Assembly: GCF_008710285.1 (NCBI RefSeq)
Contig: NZ_VYQF01000002.1
Span: 1 to 64,000 of the forward strand
Origin: Ginsengibacter hankyongi
GTDB taxonomy: Bacteria > Bacteroidota > Bacteroidia > Chitinophagales > Chitinophagaceae
DNA: 64,000 nt
Reading direction: 5' to 3'
Every line of letters begins with the position of its first letter. Position 1 is the stretch's first letter. Below, piece by piece: positions 1 through 7,496 of the stretch. The notes under the pieces were generated by a model. It had not been told where the DNA came from. It saw nothing but the letters and a program-made list of their open reading frames with translations, and did not search any database. The position numbers and the translations under genes were made by a program.

Positions 1-108
1 CAAATTAATCTTGCATTTTTCATTCATTCCGGGACTGCTTAATATGGTCTCAAAAATATTTGACTTCTCTTTTCCAGAATTGATTGCCACGTTACCCATA
101 CAATTCAT
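1..108 (-). CDS. Partial hypothetical protein of a mobile element (5' end only)
   Basis: An open frame of 36 codons starts with ATG at 106-108 and runs off the left edge of the window. The visible N-terminus contains the stretch IFETILSSPGMNEKCKINL. The style (FE.ILSSPGM followed by K.NL) reminds me of small hypothetical proteins carried by Bacteroidota conjugative and mobilizable elements, but I cannot name the family. A TAGATTTG element, matching the Bacteroidota -7 consensus, lies about 29 bases upstream on the same strand and supports a real gene start. It is divergent from the mob genes. No function can be given from 36 residues. Confidence 0.4.
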   Translation of the reverse strand, partial: MNCMGNVAINSGKEKSNIFETILSSPGMNEKCKINL

Positions 109-136
109 TTTATAATTTAAAAATTTATTGACAACA

Positions 137-144
137 CAAATCTA
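137..144 (-). promoter_or_regulatory. Candidate -7 promoter element for the left-edge gene
   Basis: TAGATTTG on the minus strand matches the Bacteroidota -7 consensus TAnnTTTG, about 29 bases upstream of the ATG at 106-108. No TTG-type -33 element is obvious at the usual distance, so this rests on the -7 match and position alone. Confidence 0.35.
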
Positions 145-248
145 TTTTGCTAACACCATTTTCACCCCTTCAGAATTTGAACAGGTATTCTTTTGAGCTT
201 TTATCTATGTTACTTTTATAAAAGTTCCAGGTTGCTGATTCTGCAACC

Positions 249-288
249 GGCAAGATGTACAAACGTTACACGTTTGGGGCATCTTGCC
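249..288. repeat. Nested inverted repeat, oriT candidate
   Basis: The outer arms GGCAAGATG (249-257) and CATCTTGCC (280-288) are a perfect 9-bp inverted repeat. Nested inside are CAAACGT (260-266) and ACGTTTG (270-276), a perfect 7-bp pair around a 3-base loop. A GC-rich tail follows (about 289-318). The structure sits directly upstream of mobC and the relaxase gene, where relaxosome-bound origins of transfer usually lie. The nick site is not identified. Calling it oriT is inference from structure and position. Confidence 0.5.
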
Positions 289-331
289 CTTCACTCCGGA
301 GTCGCTTCGGGGTAATTGAGGCAGAAGTTGA

Positions 332-760
332 ATGGATTATTTGCTAAGATGTGAAAATGAAAATGTGATGAAAGAACCGAAAAAAGTCCGTTCCAGGTGG
401 CTAAACATCCGGTTAAACGAAGATGAAGAAAATAAAATTAAGAAGTTCTACTACCACTCAACTTGCAACAGCTTGGGCGAATATGCAAGAGATGTTTTAC
501 AAAAAGATCCCGTAAATATTTTTTACAGAAACCAATCTGCCGATGAATTTTTGACAGAGATGATTCAGCTTAAACATGAACTAAATGCCATCGGAAATGA
601 CTTCAACCAGGTAGTTCATAAACTACATACACTCGACCATATTGGCGACATCAAAGCATGGGCAATACACAATGAATCCGGGAAAAATTTATTCATGAAA
701 AAGGTGGATGAAATTTTAGAAAAAGCAAATCAAATCTATGAGCTATGGTTGCAAAAATAA
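332..760 (+). CDS. mobC: MobC-like relaxosome accessory protein
   Basis: This 142-residue basic protein resembles the small MobC/BmgB relaxosome proteins of Bacteroidota mobilizable elements. An N-terminal basic segment with RWLNIRLNEDEE (ribbon-helix-helix-like) is followed by a helical region with the typical LGEYARDVL and LNAIGNDFNQVVHKLH motifs (about residues 45-100). Such proteins bind oriT and load the relaxase. The annotated ATG gives 12 extra residues; the ATG at 368 (MKEPKKVRSRW) fits the family better and may be the true start. The gene overlaps the relaxase gene by 16 bases, a conserved mobC-mobA arrangement implying translational coupling. No frame damage is visible. Confidence 0.8.
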   Translation: MDYLLRCENENVMKEPKKVRSRWLNIRLNEDEENKIKKFYYHSTCNSLGEYARDVLQKDPVNIFYRNQSADEFLTEMIQLKHELNAIGNDFNQVVHKLHTLDHIGDIKAWAIHNESGKNLFMKKVDEILEKANQIYELWLQK

Positions 761-1533
761 CTGTGCCCATTACTATAAACAGAGCACTCAATTATAACGA
801 ACAAAAAGTGCAGAAAGGGACGGCAAAATGCATCCATGCAAACGGCTTTTTAAAGGAAGCAGAACAATTAAATTTTTATGACAAATTAAATCGATTTGAG
901 CAATTGATTTCACTCAATAAAAGAGCAGCAACCAATACGGTTCATATCTCTTTAAATTTTGCCGTTAAGGAAAATATCAGCGAAGAAAAACTGACTGAAA
1001 TTGCAAGCACTTACATGGAAAAAATTGGGTTCGGCAATCAACCTTATTTGGTTTACCAGCACTTTGATGCGGGGAATCCACACATGCATATTGTTACTAC
1101 GAATATCCAAAACAATGGCAAAAGAATTTCTTTACACAACATCGGAAAAAATCAATCTGCAAAGGCAAGAAAGGAAATTGAAATTGCCTTTAAACTTATA
1201 AAACCCGAAGACCATAAGAAAGAAAAATCAGAAGAAATCACGCCATTGGATTTGCGTCGTTTGACTTACGGAACATCTCCAACAAAAAGAGGAATTACCA
1301 ACGTACTTGATGCTGTGCTCCCGAAATATAGATACGCTTCTCTCGCAGAACTAAATGCAATTCTTAAACTATATAACCTGGTGGCTGACAGCGGAAAAGA
1401 AGGTGGAATTATTTTCAAAAAAAATGGGCTTGTTTACAGGATATTGGATGAGAAGGGAAATAAGATTGGAGTTCCCATTAAAGCGAGTTCTGTCTACAAT
1501 AAGCCTACCCTCTCCTCCAACCTTATCGATTGA
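745..1533 (+). CDS. mobA: Relaxase / mobilization nuclease, apparently C-terminally shortened
   Basis: This 262-residue protein matches the MobA/VirD2-type relaxase family, which nicks oriT and leads single-stranded transfer. The N-terminal NYNEQKV motif carries the likely catalytic tyrosine (Tyr17). The metal-binding motif HFDAGNPHMHIVTTN supplies His106, His113 and His115. The C-terminal part still holds the family-like segment with SSVYNKPTLS but stops eight codons after that motif began, where family members usually continue for tens of residues. Only 48 bases separate its stop from the oppositely oriented integrase remnant, so the gene may have been truncated by the rearrangement that removed the rest of the element. 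The nuclease core looks intact; whether it is active is unknown. Confidence 0.8.
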   Translation: MVAKITVPITINRALNYNEQKVQKGTAKCIHANGFLKEAEQLNFYDKLNRFEQLISLNKRAATNTVHISLNFAVKENISEEKLTEIASTYMEKIGFGNQPYLVYQHFDAGNPHMHIVTTNIQNNGKRISLHNIGKNQSAKARKEIEIAFKLIKPEDHKKEKSEEITPLDLRRLTYGTSPTKRGITNVLDAVLPKYRYASLAELNAILKLYNLVADSGKEGGIIFKKNGLVYRILDEKGNKIGVPIKASSVYNKPTLSSNLID

Positions 1534-1581
1534 AATAAACTTTTTTCGGCTTCATGTTTTTTATGTTGCTTGTTATCTTTT

Positions 1582-1942
1582 TTAATTCATTGATAATAAC
1601 TTTTTCCTTAACTTCTGCATATCCTCGCTTACTCTTCTATCGATAATTTTAGCATAATGTTGAGTGGTCCGCAAATTTTTATGGCCAAGCATTTTTGAAA
1701 CTGTTTCTATAGGAACGCCATTGGTAAGAGTAACTGTTGTAGCAAATGTGTGCCTTGCGATATGAAAGCTGAGTCTCTTATTCGGATTTTTGATCCCATA
1801 ATTTGGGATCGCATTTGCGCGAGGTAGTTAATTCTTTTACCAATCCCTCTACCGTAATGCGCATGTAAATTGGCATATCTCCAAGTAGATAATTCTTTGG
1901 CTTTTTTAAGTAGAAGAGCAAACTGAAATTTTTGCCAAGCAT
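1582..1942 (-). pseudogene. int: Tyrosine integrase remnant with internal deletion
   Basis: Two pieces of one Bacteroidota-type tyrosine recombinase are joined out of frame. The 5' piece, from ATG at 1940-1942, encodes an arm-binding N-terminus with LFYLKKPKNYLLGDMPIYMR and ends in a stop near 1783. The second frame, open from about 1803 down to 1582, encodes the catalytic C-terminus with HIARHTFAT (His/Arg), [13 protein letters not shown] (His and nucleophile Tyr) and a TAA at 1582-1584. The core-binding domain and the first catalytic arginine are missing, roughly 250-300 residues by comparison with the usual family length of about 400. The product cannot be a working recombinase. It is the integration gene of the element that carried mobC-mobA. 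Confidence 0.85.
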
Positions 1943-1995
1943 AATAATACCTTTTAAGGGTTATAAAATTAGAACCTCAGCCTTTCCTTGACAAG

Positions 1996-2018
1996 ACATG
2001 TTCAAAGACTGAACATGT
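1996..2018. repeat. Perfect inverted repeat between int remnant and ssrA
   Basis: ACATGTTCA (1996-2004) and TGAACATGT (2010-2018) form a perfect 9-bp inverted repeat around AAGAC. No T-tract follows, so it does not look like an intrinsic terminator. It lies upstream of the broken integrase and could be an arm-type site, an operator or a recombination core of the old element. Confidence 0.6.
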
Positions 2019-2042
2019 TCATTTTCAAATAATTAGTTCAAA

Positions 2043-2092
2043 AATCGTGAGTCATGGTTTTAATCGACCGAACTCATGAATTACTCACGATT
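2043..2092. repeat. Wide inverted repeat next to the ssrA terminator
   Basis: AATCGTGAGT (2043-2052) and ACTCACGATT (2083-2092) are a perfect 10-bp inverted repeat 30 bases apart, with CATG elements placed symmetrically inside (2053-2056 and 2075-2078). Like the repeat at 1996, it falls in the strip between the integrase remnant and ssrA. Protein-binding sites for integrase, or an attachment site, would look like this, but nothing proves it. Confidence 0.5.
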
Positions 2093-2131
2093 ACTTTGCG
2101 CTTAAATGAACATTTTGATCAGTCGCAAAAA

Positions 2132-2168
2132 ACAAAAAAGCCCGCAAACATTGAGTTTGCAGGCTTTT
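2132..2168 (-). terminator. Intrinsic terminator of ssrA
   Basis: Stem halves at 2140-2149 and 2155-2164 (GCCCGCAAAC against GTTTGCAGGC, one G-T pair) flank a short loop. On the minus strand the hairpin is followed by a T-rich run. It lies about 29 bases past the tmRNA 3' end. Confidence 0.8.
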
Positions 2169-2192
2169 GATTTCGTTTGCATTGTAAAAAAG

Positions 2193-2562
2193 TGGAGCTG
2201 CAGGGAGTCGAACCCTGGTCCAAACATATCCGCCGTAAGCCTTCTACATGTTTATTTTTGCATTATTTGTCGGGCAAAAGCAGGAGCAAAACAAACCAAC
2301 TTATTCCTTAGCTGTATGGTCTTAAGCAATCCGCACAGCCTTAGATTGCAGCAACCCGTTTTATTTTTGAGTCGGCGGAAGAGCGTGGCAACAGGTCTGG
2401 CCAGCTTCAACGGCCCTAATGGTTACGAATCTATCGATTACGCAGCCATGGCATACGAAGTATTGCCATTTAAAGTTTCGTATTCATATTTAAGTGCTAA
2501 TTACGCAACGCACTACATGCTTATACTTACAAAGAACTATGCTGTCAAAACCGGTCAGCCCC
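2193..2562 (-). ncRNA. ssrA: tmRNA (transfer-messenger RNA)
   Basis: The 370-nt RNA starts with GGGGCTGACCGGTTTTGACA and ends with GGTTCGACTCCCTGCAGCTC plus C and the discriminator A. The ends pair as the tRNA-like acceptor stem (GGGGCTG with CAGCTCC, one G-U); CCA is not encoded. The tag reading frame gives GNTSYAMAA followed by TAA, close to the YAMAA/YALAA tags of other Bacteroidota. With SmpB, tmRNA rescues stalled ribosomes and tags the unfinished protein for degradation. A -7-like promoter lies upstream at 2600-2607 and an intrinsic terminator downstream. The gene borders a decayed mobilizable element on its 3' side. Confidence 0.96.
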
Positions 2563-2599
2563 GTGACAATTGGCAATTTGCAATCGATAATTGAACCTG

Positions 2600-2607
2600 C
2601 AAATTTA
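2600..2607 (-). promoter_or_regulatory. -7 promoter element of ssrA
   Basis: TAAATTTG followed by C on the minus strand matches TAnnTTTG. It lies 37 bases upstream of the mature tmRNA 5' end, which leaves room for a 5' leader removed by RNase P. No TTG is seen at the usual -33 distance. Confidence 0.55.
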
Positions 2608-2756
2608 CAAAAATTAACACGCTTTCTTTTCATTTCAACAAGATTTCACAGTTTATGTTTTTTTAAATGAAAAATGAGCAATAAAAATGAAACTTGCATT
2701 ACAATCCTTTTACAATTTTTAATATTCCAATTCGTTTCCTAAAACAAACCTATTAA

Positions 2757-3629
2757 ATGAAAACACTATCTATCGTACTCGTTCTTATAATTTATGCCTG
2801 CAGCAGTAAAGCACAGGATACAATAAAAAAATGGAATTATTCCATTGGAATAACCTTTACGGGTGTTCCTGTTGTTCAAATCTCAGGAACAGATACAACA
2901 TTTCAAAACTCTTTGTCTGTAGCCCCCGCCTTCAGCATCAGGAACCATTCAGGAATCGGTATAATATATTCGCCCGCTTTTGTTACAGGTGGCTCTGACG
3001 GTGGTATTTATATGCATAAAATTACAGCCGGTTTTGAGCAATATGACAAAAAGAAATTTGATATTGTTGCCGAATACACTCACTTTTTTTTCACGAATAA
3101 CACAGCCATTCCTTACACGCCAATTAGCAATGAAATAGAACTTGGGGCCACCTATAAAAAATCGGTGATAAGGCCAAAACTTTATACTGATATTGGTTTT
3201 GGAACTGATAAAAGTATATCATCTTCAACAACAGCATATGATATTGCAATAGCTGCAGGATTTAGTCATTCATTCGACTGGGAAACAGGTGGTGTAAACT
3301 TAAATGCCACACCATCTTTAATGTTAAATGCAGGTACTAATGCCTATTTTTCCTTTTTGGGTATTTCCAAATATATATCGCACAGTAACAAATTCAATAA
3401 TATAGTAAAGAATTATCATTCAAAAAACAACAGGGGAAACGGAAACAATCAAACAACAAGTACAGTGACCACACAACAACTTTCTATAAATTATCTTGAG
3501 TTAAACCTGGAAACTTCATTAGAATCAGGTTCATTTAGTTTAAGGCCTGGAGGAAGCTTATTTTTTCCTACATCTTCAGGATTGTCAGTTGACGGATATT
3601 GGGACCTGACATTAACTTATGAGTTTTAG
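2757..3629 (+). CDS. Putative outer membrane beta-barrel protein
   Basis: This 290-residue protein has an N-terminal signal peptide (about residues 1-19, cleaved after SSKA). The mature part is rich in alternating polar/hydrophobic strands, for example YKKSVIRPKLYTDIGFG and LNYLELNLETSLESG-type segments, and ends in LTLTYEF. A terminal aromatic strand of this kind is typical of small outer membrane barrels. A low-complexity Asn/Thr-rich stretch near residues 220-238 is probably a surface loop. I do not recognise a specific family. It stands alone between ssrA and the MutS-like gene, so context gives no substrate. Confidence 0.6.
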   Translation: MKTLSIVLVLIIYACSSKAQDTIKKWNYSIGITFTGVPVVQISGTDTTFQNSLSVAPAFSIRNHSGIGIIYSPAFVTGGSDGGIYMHKITAGFEQYDKKKFDIVAEYTHFFFTNNTAIPYTPISNEIELGATYKKSVIRPKLYTDIGFGTDKSISSSTTAYDIAIAAGFSHSFDWETGGVNLNATPSLMLNAGTNAYFSFLGISKYISHSNKFNNIVKNYHSKNNRGNGNNQTTSTVTTQQLSINYLELNLETSLESGSFSLRPGGSLFFPTSSGLSVDGYWDLTLTYEF

Positions 3630-3711
3630 TTTTTATTTCTATAAGACGTTCATAATTTTTGCTGCCGTATTAAAGCCGAAAAATCATTTCAAATAGTGCT
3701 CGGTCGTAAAA

Positions 3712-3719
3712 TACATTTG
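3712..3719 (+). promoter_or_regulatory. Candidate -7 promoter element for the MutS-like gene
   Basis: TACATTTG followed by C matches the Bacteroidota -7 consensus and lies 38 bases upstream of the ATG at 3758. No clear -33 TTG is seen. Confidence 0.45.
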
Positions 3720-3757
3720 CTTCCATTATTTTTACCGACATTAATGAAGCAACTGAG

Positions 3758-5548
3758 ATGGAGCCAAATAATTATTATCAATCAAGAATAGAACTTCTGA
3801 AGACAGAGGGAAAAAAATTACAACAAAAGAAATCAGTTTTTGGGTGGCTCCGTTTTGGAAGTATCGCTGCAGTTGTTGCTGCTTTCTATGTATTATGGTC
3901 ATTAGGTATTTGGTATGCAATAGTTGCTGCCATTTTATTATTGGCAGTTTTTATTCGCTTATTATATGCCGATTTAAAAAATAAGGCATCCATTGATCAC
4001 ATCAATAATCTTATCAATATTAATAATGATGAATTAAAATTTTTGGATGGAAATTATTATGATTTTCCTGCAGGCAATGAACATATTCCACCAGATCATC
4101 TTTATGCAAATGATCTTGATGTTTTTGGCAAAGCTTCTTTATTTCAATACATCACCCGATGCTCTTCCGAGATGGGAAGTTTTCAACTTGCTGAATATTT
4201 AAAATTTCCTGCTGTAACAAGTTTGATTGTTCAAAGGCAAGTTGCTGTAAAGGAATTAGCAAAGAAAATTGAGTGGATCCAGGATCTGGAGGCAAAAGGG
4301 AAAGAAAAACAAATCACTTTTATAACAAAACGCCGGTTAGACAACTGGATTGCAGAACCGCCGGTTTTTTCAAAATTTAAACCCTGGAAATGGTTGCGCT
4401 ACGTGCTTCCTGCAATTATAATTTCCATCGTTACGCTGTATATTTTTGATGCAGTTTCCTCAGGTATATTTTATTTTTTCCTGCTTCTATATGCTGCCAT
4501 TGCTTACCAAATCAATAAGTATGTAGCACCTGTTCATGAAACATTATCCAGGATTGCTGATAAGATTGATACATTGTCAGTAAGTATTGAGCACGTAGAA
4601 AATGCCACATTTGAAAGCCCTTTGCTGAAAGAATTACAATCAGTTTTATTTCATCAAAATAAAAATATTTCACAGGATATTTCCAGGTTGCACAAATTGC
4701 TTGACAGACTTGATTTAAGGTATAATCTTGTATTGTCTTTACCATTAAATATTTTATTGCTTTGGAACCTGCAACAAATGCTGGGCCTGGAAAAATGGAA
4801 ATTGGAACAAAAAAAAAATATTGAAAAGTGGTTTAATACACTGGGGCATATAGAAGCCTTAAATAGCCTTGCGGTACTATGTTTTAATGAACCTTCGTGG
4901 GCTTTCCCGGAGGTTACGGATAATTATTTTTTTATAGAAGGAAAAGAAATCGGTCATCCTTTAATACCAACAGGTAAAAGAGTAAATAATAATATTGAAA
5001 TTACGCATGATGGTGAACTCATGCTGGTAACCGGTTCCAACATGGCCGGCAAGAGCACTTATCTCCGCAGTGTAGGCGTAAACGTTATATTGGCAATGAC
5101 CGGCGCTCCTGTATGCGCCACTTATTTAAAAGTATCGCATGTGCAGGTTATCAGCAGCATGCGCATAACAGATAACCTTGCAGAAAGCACTTCCACTTTT
5201 TATGCTGAATTAAAAAAATTAAAAACCATTATTGAAAAGGTTAATGCGGGAGAGACGGTGTTTATTTTATTAGATGAAATATTAAGAGGCACTAATTCTC
5301 TTGACCGGCACACAGGTTCTGTAGCACTCGTAAAACAATTAATAAAGCATCATGCCGCAGCCATCATTGCAACACACGATCTTGAACTGGCAAAAATAAA
5401 AGACGAATTTCCGGATAGCATTATCAATTACCATTTTGACGTGCAGGTTAGCAATGATGAATTGTATTTCGATTATAAACTAAAGCCCGGTGTTTGCAAT
5501 AGTTTGAACGCCTCTATATTGATGAAGAAAATTGGAATAGAGTTATAA
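3758..5548 (+). CDS. Membrane-anchored MutS-family ATPase
   Basis: This 596-residue protein ends in a MutS-type ABC ATPase domain. It has Walker A GSNMAGKST at 426-434, Walker B FILLDE with Asp506 and Glu507 followed by RGTNSLDRHTGS, and a switch IIATHD near 536. The N-terminus is not a mismatch-recognition domain. Two hydrophobic blocks (about 28-70 and 212-250) predict membrane hairpins, and a MutS core-like helical lever region fills 255-400. There is no Smr domain, so it is not MutS2. Such MutS-related membrane proteins are widespread in Bacteroidota, but their role is not established; mismatch repair should not be assumed. The start follows a -7-like element at 3712. Confidence 0.85.
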   Translation: MEPNNYYQSRIELLKTEGKKLQQKKSVFGWLRFGSIAAVVAAFYVLWSLGIWYAIVAAILLLAVFIRLLYADLKNKASIDHINNLININNDELKFLDGNYYDFPAGNEHIPPDHLYANDLDVFGKASLFQYITRCSSEMGSFQLAEYLKFPAVTSLIVQRQVAVKELAKKIEWIQDLEAKGKEKQITFITKRRLDNWIAEPPVFSKFKPWKWLRYVLPAIIISIVTLYIFDAVSSGIFYFFLLLYAAIAYQINKYVAPVHETLSRIADKIDTLSVSIEHVENATFESPLLKELQSVLFHQNKNISQDISRLHKLLDRLDLRYNLVLSLPLNILLLWNLQQMLGLEKWKLEQKKNIEKWFNTLGHIEALNSLAVLCFNEPSWAFPEVTDNYFFIEGKEIGHPLIPTGKRVNNNIEITHDGELMLVTGSNMAGKSTYLRSVGVNVILAMTGAPVCATYLKVSHVQVISSMRITDNLAESTSTFYAELKKLKTIIEKVNAGETVFILLDEILRGTNSLDRHTGSVALVKQLIKHHAAAIIATHDLELAKIKDEFPDSIINYHFDVQVSNDELYFDYKLKPGVCNSLNASILMKKIGIEL

Positions 5549-5584
5549 TTGAAAATTGAAAATGCAAACAGCAAAGCATTTTAA

Positions 5585-5956
5585 TTAATTTTTACTAATA
5601 TAACCTTTGCTTGTTTTGACAATGCTTGCCAACAACCGTATTAATTCGAGACCATCTTCACGAATTGATTGAAAACTTTTTTCATCTAAATATTTACTGT
5701 CTTTTAAAAGCATTAACGACTATTCGGTTTCATTTGCTTCATTCAGGGCAATATTCATTTTGTTAACAAAATCGGGTTTTGACTGAGCATGTTCAGCTTC
5801 TTTTATTAAGGCGCCTATTGCGGTTCCACAACGCAATGTCTGTTTAGATAAAACATAATCTTTTTGCTAAGTAATTAAATATTTATAAAGTTTAATTATG
5901 CGTAACGTAAAAGCATAAGATTTCGCCACTACAATGTTTTCTTTTTTATCATCCAT
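5585..5956 (-). pseudogene. Four-helix-bundle (S23 intervening-sequence type) protein, broken
   Basis: A 124-codon frame from ATG 5954-5956 to TAA 5585-5587 encodes a recognisable four-helix-bundle protein of the 23S rRNA intervening-sequence family. It contains KSYAFTLRIIKLYKYL, YVLSKQTLRCGTAIGALIKEA and KPDFVNKMNIALNEANET. Two in-frame stops interrupt it: one after YLIT and one after NETE. The length and frame are otherwise intact, so this is a recently inactivated gene rather than a fragment. Members are small dimeric helical proteins often found as accessory genes, with unclear function. This fills most of the 463-base gap between the MutS-like gene and rseP. Confidence 0.8.
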
Positions 5957-5979
5957 TAAAACTATTTTTCAAAAACAAT

Positions 5980-6009
5980 TTTCAATTATCAATTATCAAT
6001 TGTCAATTA
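5980..6009. repeat. Short tandem AT-rich repeat (CAATTAT units)
   Basis: Tandem copies of a TCAATTA(T/G) unit occur just downstream of the rseP stop and upstream of the dead four-helix-bundle gene. A related variant, GAAAATTGAAAATG, lies at 5549-5562. This looks like simple-sequence intergenic filler, not a regulatory site. Confidence 0.5.
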
Positions 6010-6011
6010 AA

Positions 6012-7391
6012 TCAATGCCCTTTTCCCCAACCGAACCAATCATTACCATTTGCAAAAAGCATTAAGGCAAATAAAATTACCATCCCGGCAATTTGTGCGT
6101 ATTCCAAAAACTTATCACTTGGTTTCCTGCCCGATATCATTTCAATTAAAGTAAATAATACATGCCCACCATCTAATGCCGGAATTGGCAGGAGGTTCAT
6201 GAATGCAAGAATGATCGAAAAGAATGCGGTTATATTCCAAAACGCTTCCCAGTCCCATCCCGTATTCGGAAAAATGGATGCCATAGTTTTAAAGCCACCT
6301 AAACCTTTGTAAGCACCAGTTTGTGGATTTAAGATCATTTTAAATTGCTGAACATAAAAGTTGAGCTTCTCTCCGGTTTTTACAACGCCCGCAGGAAAAG
6401 AAGCAAGAAAACCATATTTTTTTGTTTCCTGTTTTAGAATTCCAAGACTATCCGCCTGTTCTTCATTCATTACATAAAAGCCAATTTTCCCTGCCGTATC
6501 CACTAAAGTCCGCAGTTGAAAAGGCCGTTGATTTCTTACAACCGAAAGAGTAATACTGTCGCCTTTTTTTGTATTAAGTACAGGCGCTACTTCATCAAAA
6601 AATTGAACAGGTATTGAATCTATTGCCACAATTCTATCATAAACATGTAAGCCTGCTTTTTGTGCATTGAGAGAATTTGAAGAATCGAACGCTCCTACAA
6701 TAACCGGAATCCTTGGCATCAATAATGTTGAACGCTTTCCCTTTTTTTCAACCAACTGTTCAATCATATTTGGAGGCAAAGTAATAGTTTGCTCCTTACC
6801 ATCTCTTGAAAAAGTTATCTGCGTTCCCAAAATAATCTTTGCAGGAAGCTCATTGAAATATTGTATAGAATCGCCATTAACTGCGATAATTTTATCTCCA
6901 TTTTTTAATCCTATATCATGCATTAAACTATCTGTAATCCATATCCCGTCTTTTACATTGGCCATTGGCAGTTTCGTATCACCCCATTTATAAAGAATCA
7001 TTGCATAAAGAAAAAATGCAAACAAAACATTCATAGTTACGCCGCCTAACATGATGATGAGCCGCTGCCATGCCGGCTTACTGCGAAATTCCCATGGTTG
7101 CGGCGGTTGCTTCATTTGTTCTTTATCCATACTCTCATCAACCATTCCCGAGATTTTCACATAGCCACCTAATGGAAGCCAACCGATTCCATAAACAGTA
7201 TCACCAATTTTTTTCTTTACCAATGAAAACCATGGATCAAAAAAAAGATAGAATTTTTCAACGCGGCATTTAAACCATTTAGCAGTTATAAAGTGCCCGA
7301 ATTCGTGAAGTATAACAAGAATTGATAAAGAAAAAATAAGATACCCGGCCTGCAAGCCAACCTGCGACCAGTTAATTGCTAATAGTGTCAT
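6012..7391 (-). CDS. rseP: Site-2 intramembrane zinc metalloprotease RseP
   Basis: This 459-residue protein cleaves membrane-bound anti-sigma factors and leftover signal peptides inside the inner membrane. The zinc motif HEFGH is at residues 29-33 in the first membrane segment. The third ligand motif NLLPIPALDGGH starts at 399, with Asp407. PDZ-like domains lie between (about 110-330, with GLKNGDKIIAVNGDS near 160 and AGLHVYDRIVAIDSIPV near 250). C-terminal membrane helices are present. Length is normal. The gene follows dxr on the same strand after 105 bases, a common bacterial pairing near the isoprenoid and envelope genes. The ATG start begins the first membrane segment. Confidence 0.93.
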   Translation of the reverse strand: MTLLAINWSQVGLQAGYLIFSLSILVILHEFGHFITAKWFKCRVEKFYLFFDPWFSLVKKKIGDTVYGIGWLPLGGYVKISGMVDESMDKEQMKQPPQPWEFRSKPAWQRLIIMLGGVTMNVLFAFFLYAMILYKWGDTKLPMANVKDGIWITDSLMHDIGLKNGDKIIAVNGDSIQYFNELPAKIILGTQITFSRDGKEQTITLPPNMIEQLVEKKGKRSTLLMPRIPVIVGAFDSSNSLNAQKAGLHVYDRIVAIDSIPVQFFDEVAPVLNTKKGDSITLSVVRNQRPFQLRTLVDTAGKIGFYVMNEEQADSLGILKQETKKYGFLASFPAGVVKTGEKLNFYVQQFKMILNPQTGAYKGLGGFKTMASIFPNTGWDWEAFWNITAFFSIILAFMNLLPIPALDGGHVLFTLIEMISGRKPSDKFLEYAQIAGMVILFALMLFANGNDWFGWGKGH

Positions 7392-7434
7392 AGAATGTAC
7401 GATGTACGGTGTTTGATGTACGATTGATTGATAA
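7388..7434. repeat. Short GTACGAT-type repeats between dxr and rseP
   Basis: Copies of TGTACGAT(G/T) occur at about 7390-7426, interspersed with TGATTGAT. These are degenerate tandem copies with no hairpin or terminator, and they probably represent non-coding filler inside the dxr-rseP transcript. Confidence 0.35.
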
Positions 7435-7496
7435 ACAATTTTTTTAAGTTCTTCAAAATAATGAATGATGTTTTTTCCCTTCTGGGGTCGGGGCTT

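Noticed and set aside
1355-1585. 76-residue frame over the relaxase 3' end
   Set aside because: An overlapping frame in the relaxase gene with no independent support; a shifted continuation of the relaxase was considered but does not show family motifs.
2140-2193. ssrA 3' end as the attachment site of the mobile element
   Set aside because: The terminator of ssrA is intact between the tmRNA and the integrase remnant, and no duplicate of the ssrA 3' end was found in the window; the integration point remains unknown.
2106-2594. Plus-strand frame across the ssrA region
   Set aside because: It is a shadow frame over the tmRNA gene, which is supported by its 5' and 3' ends, acceptor pairing and tag frame.
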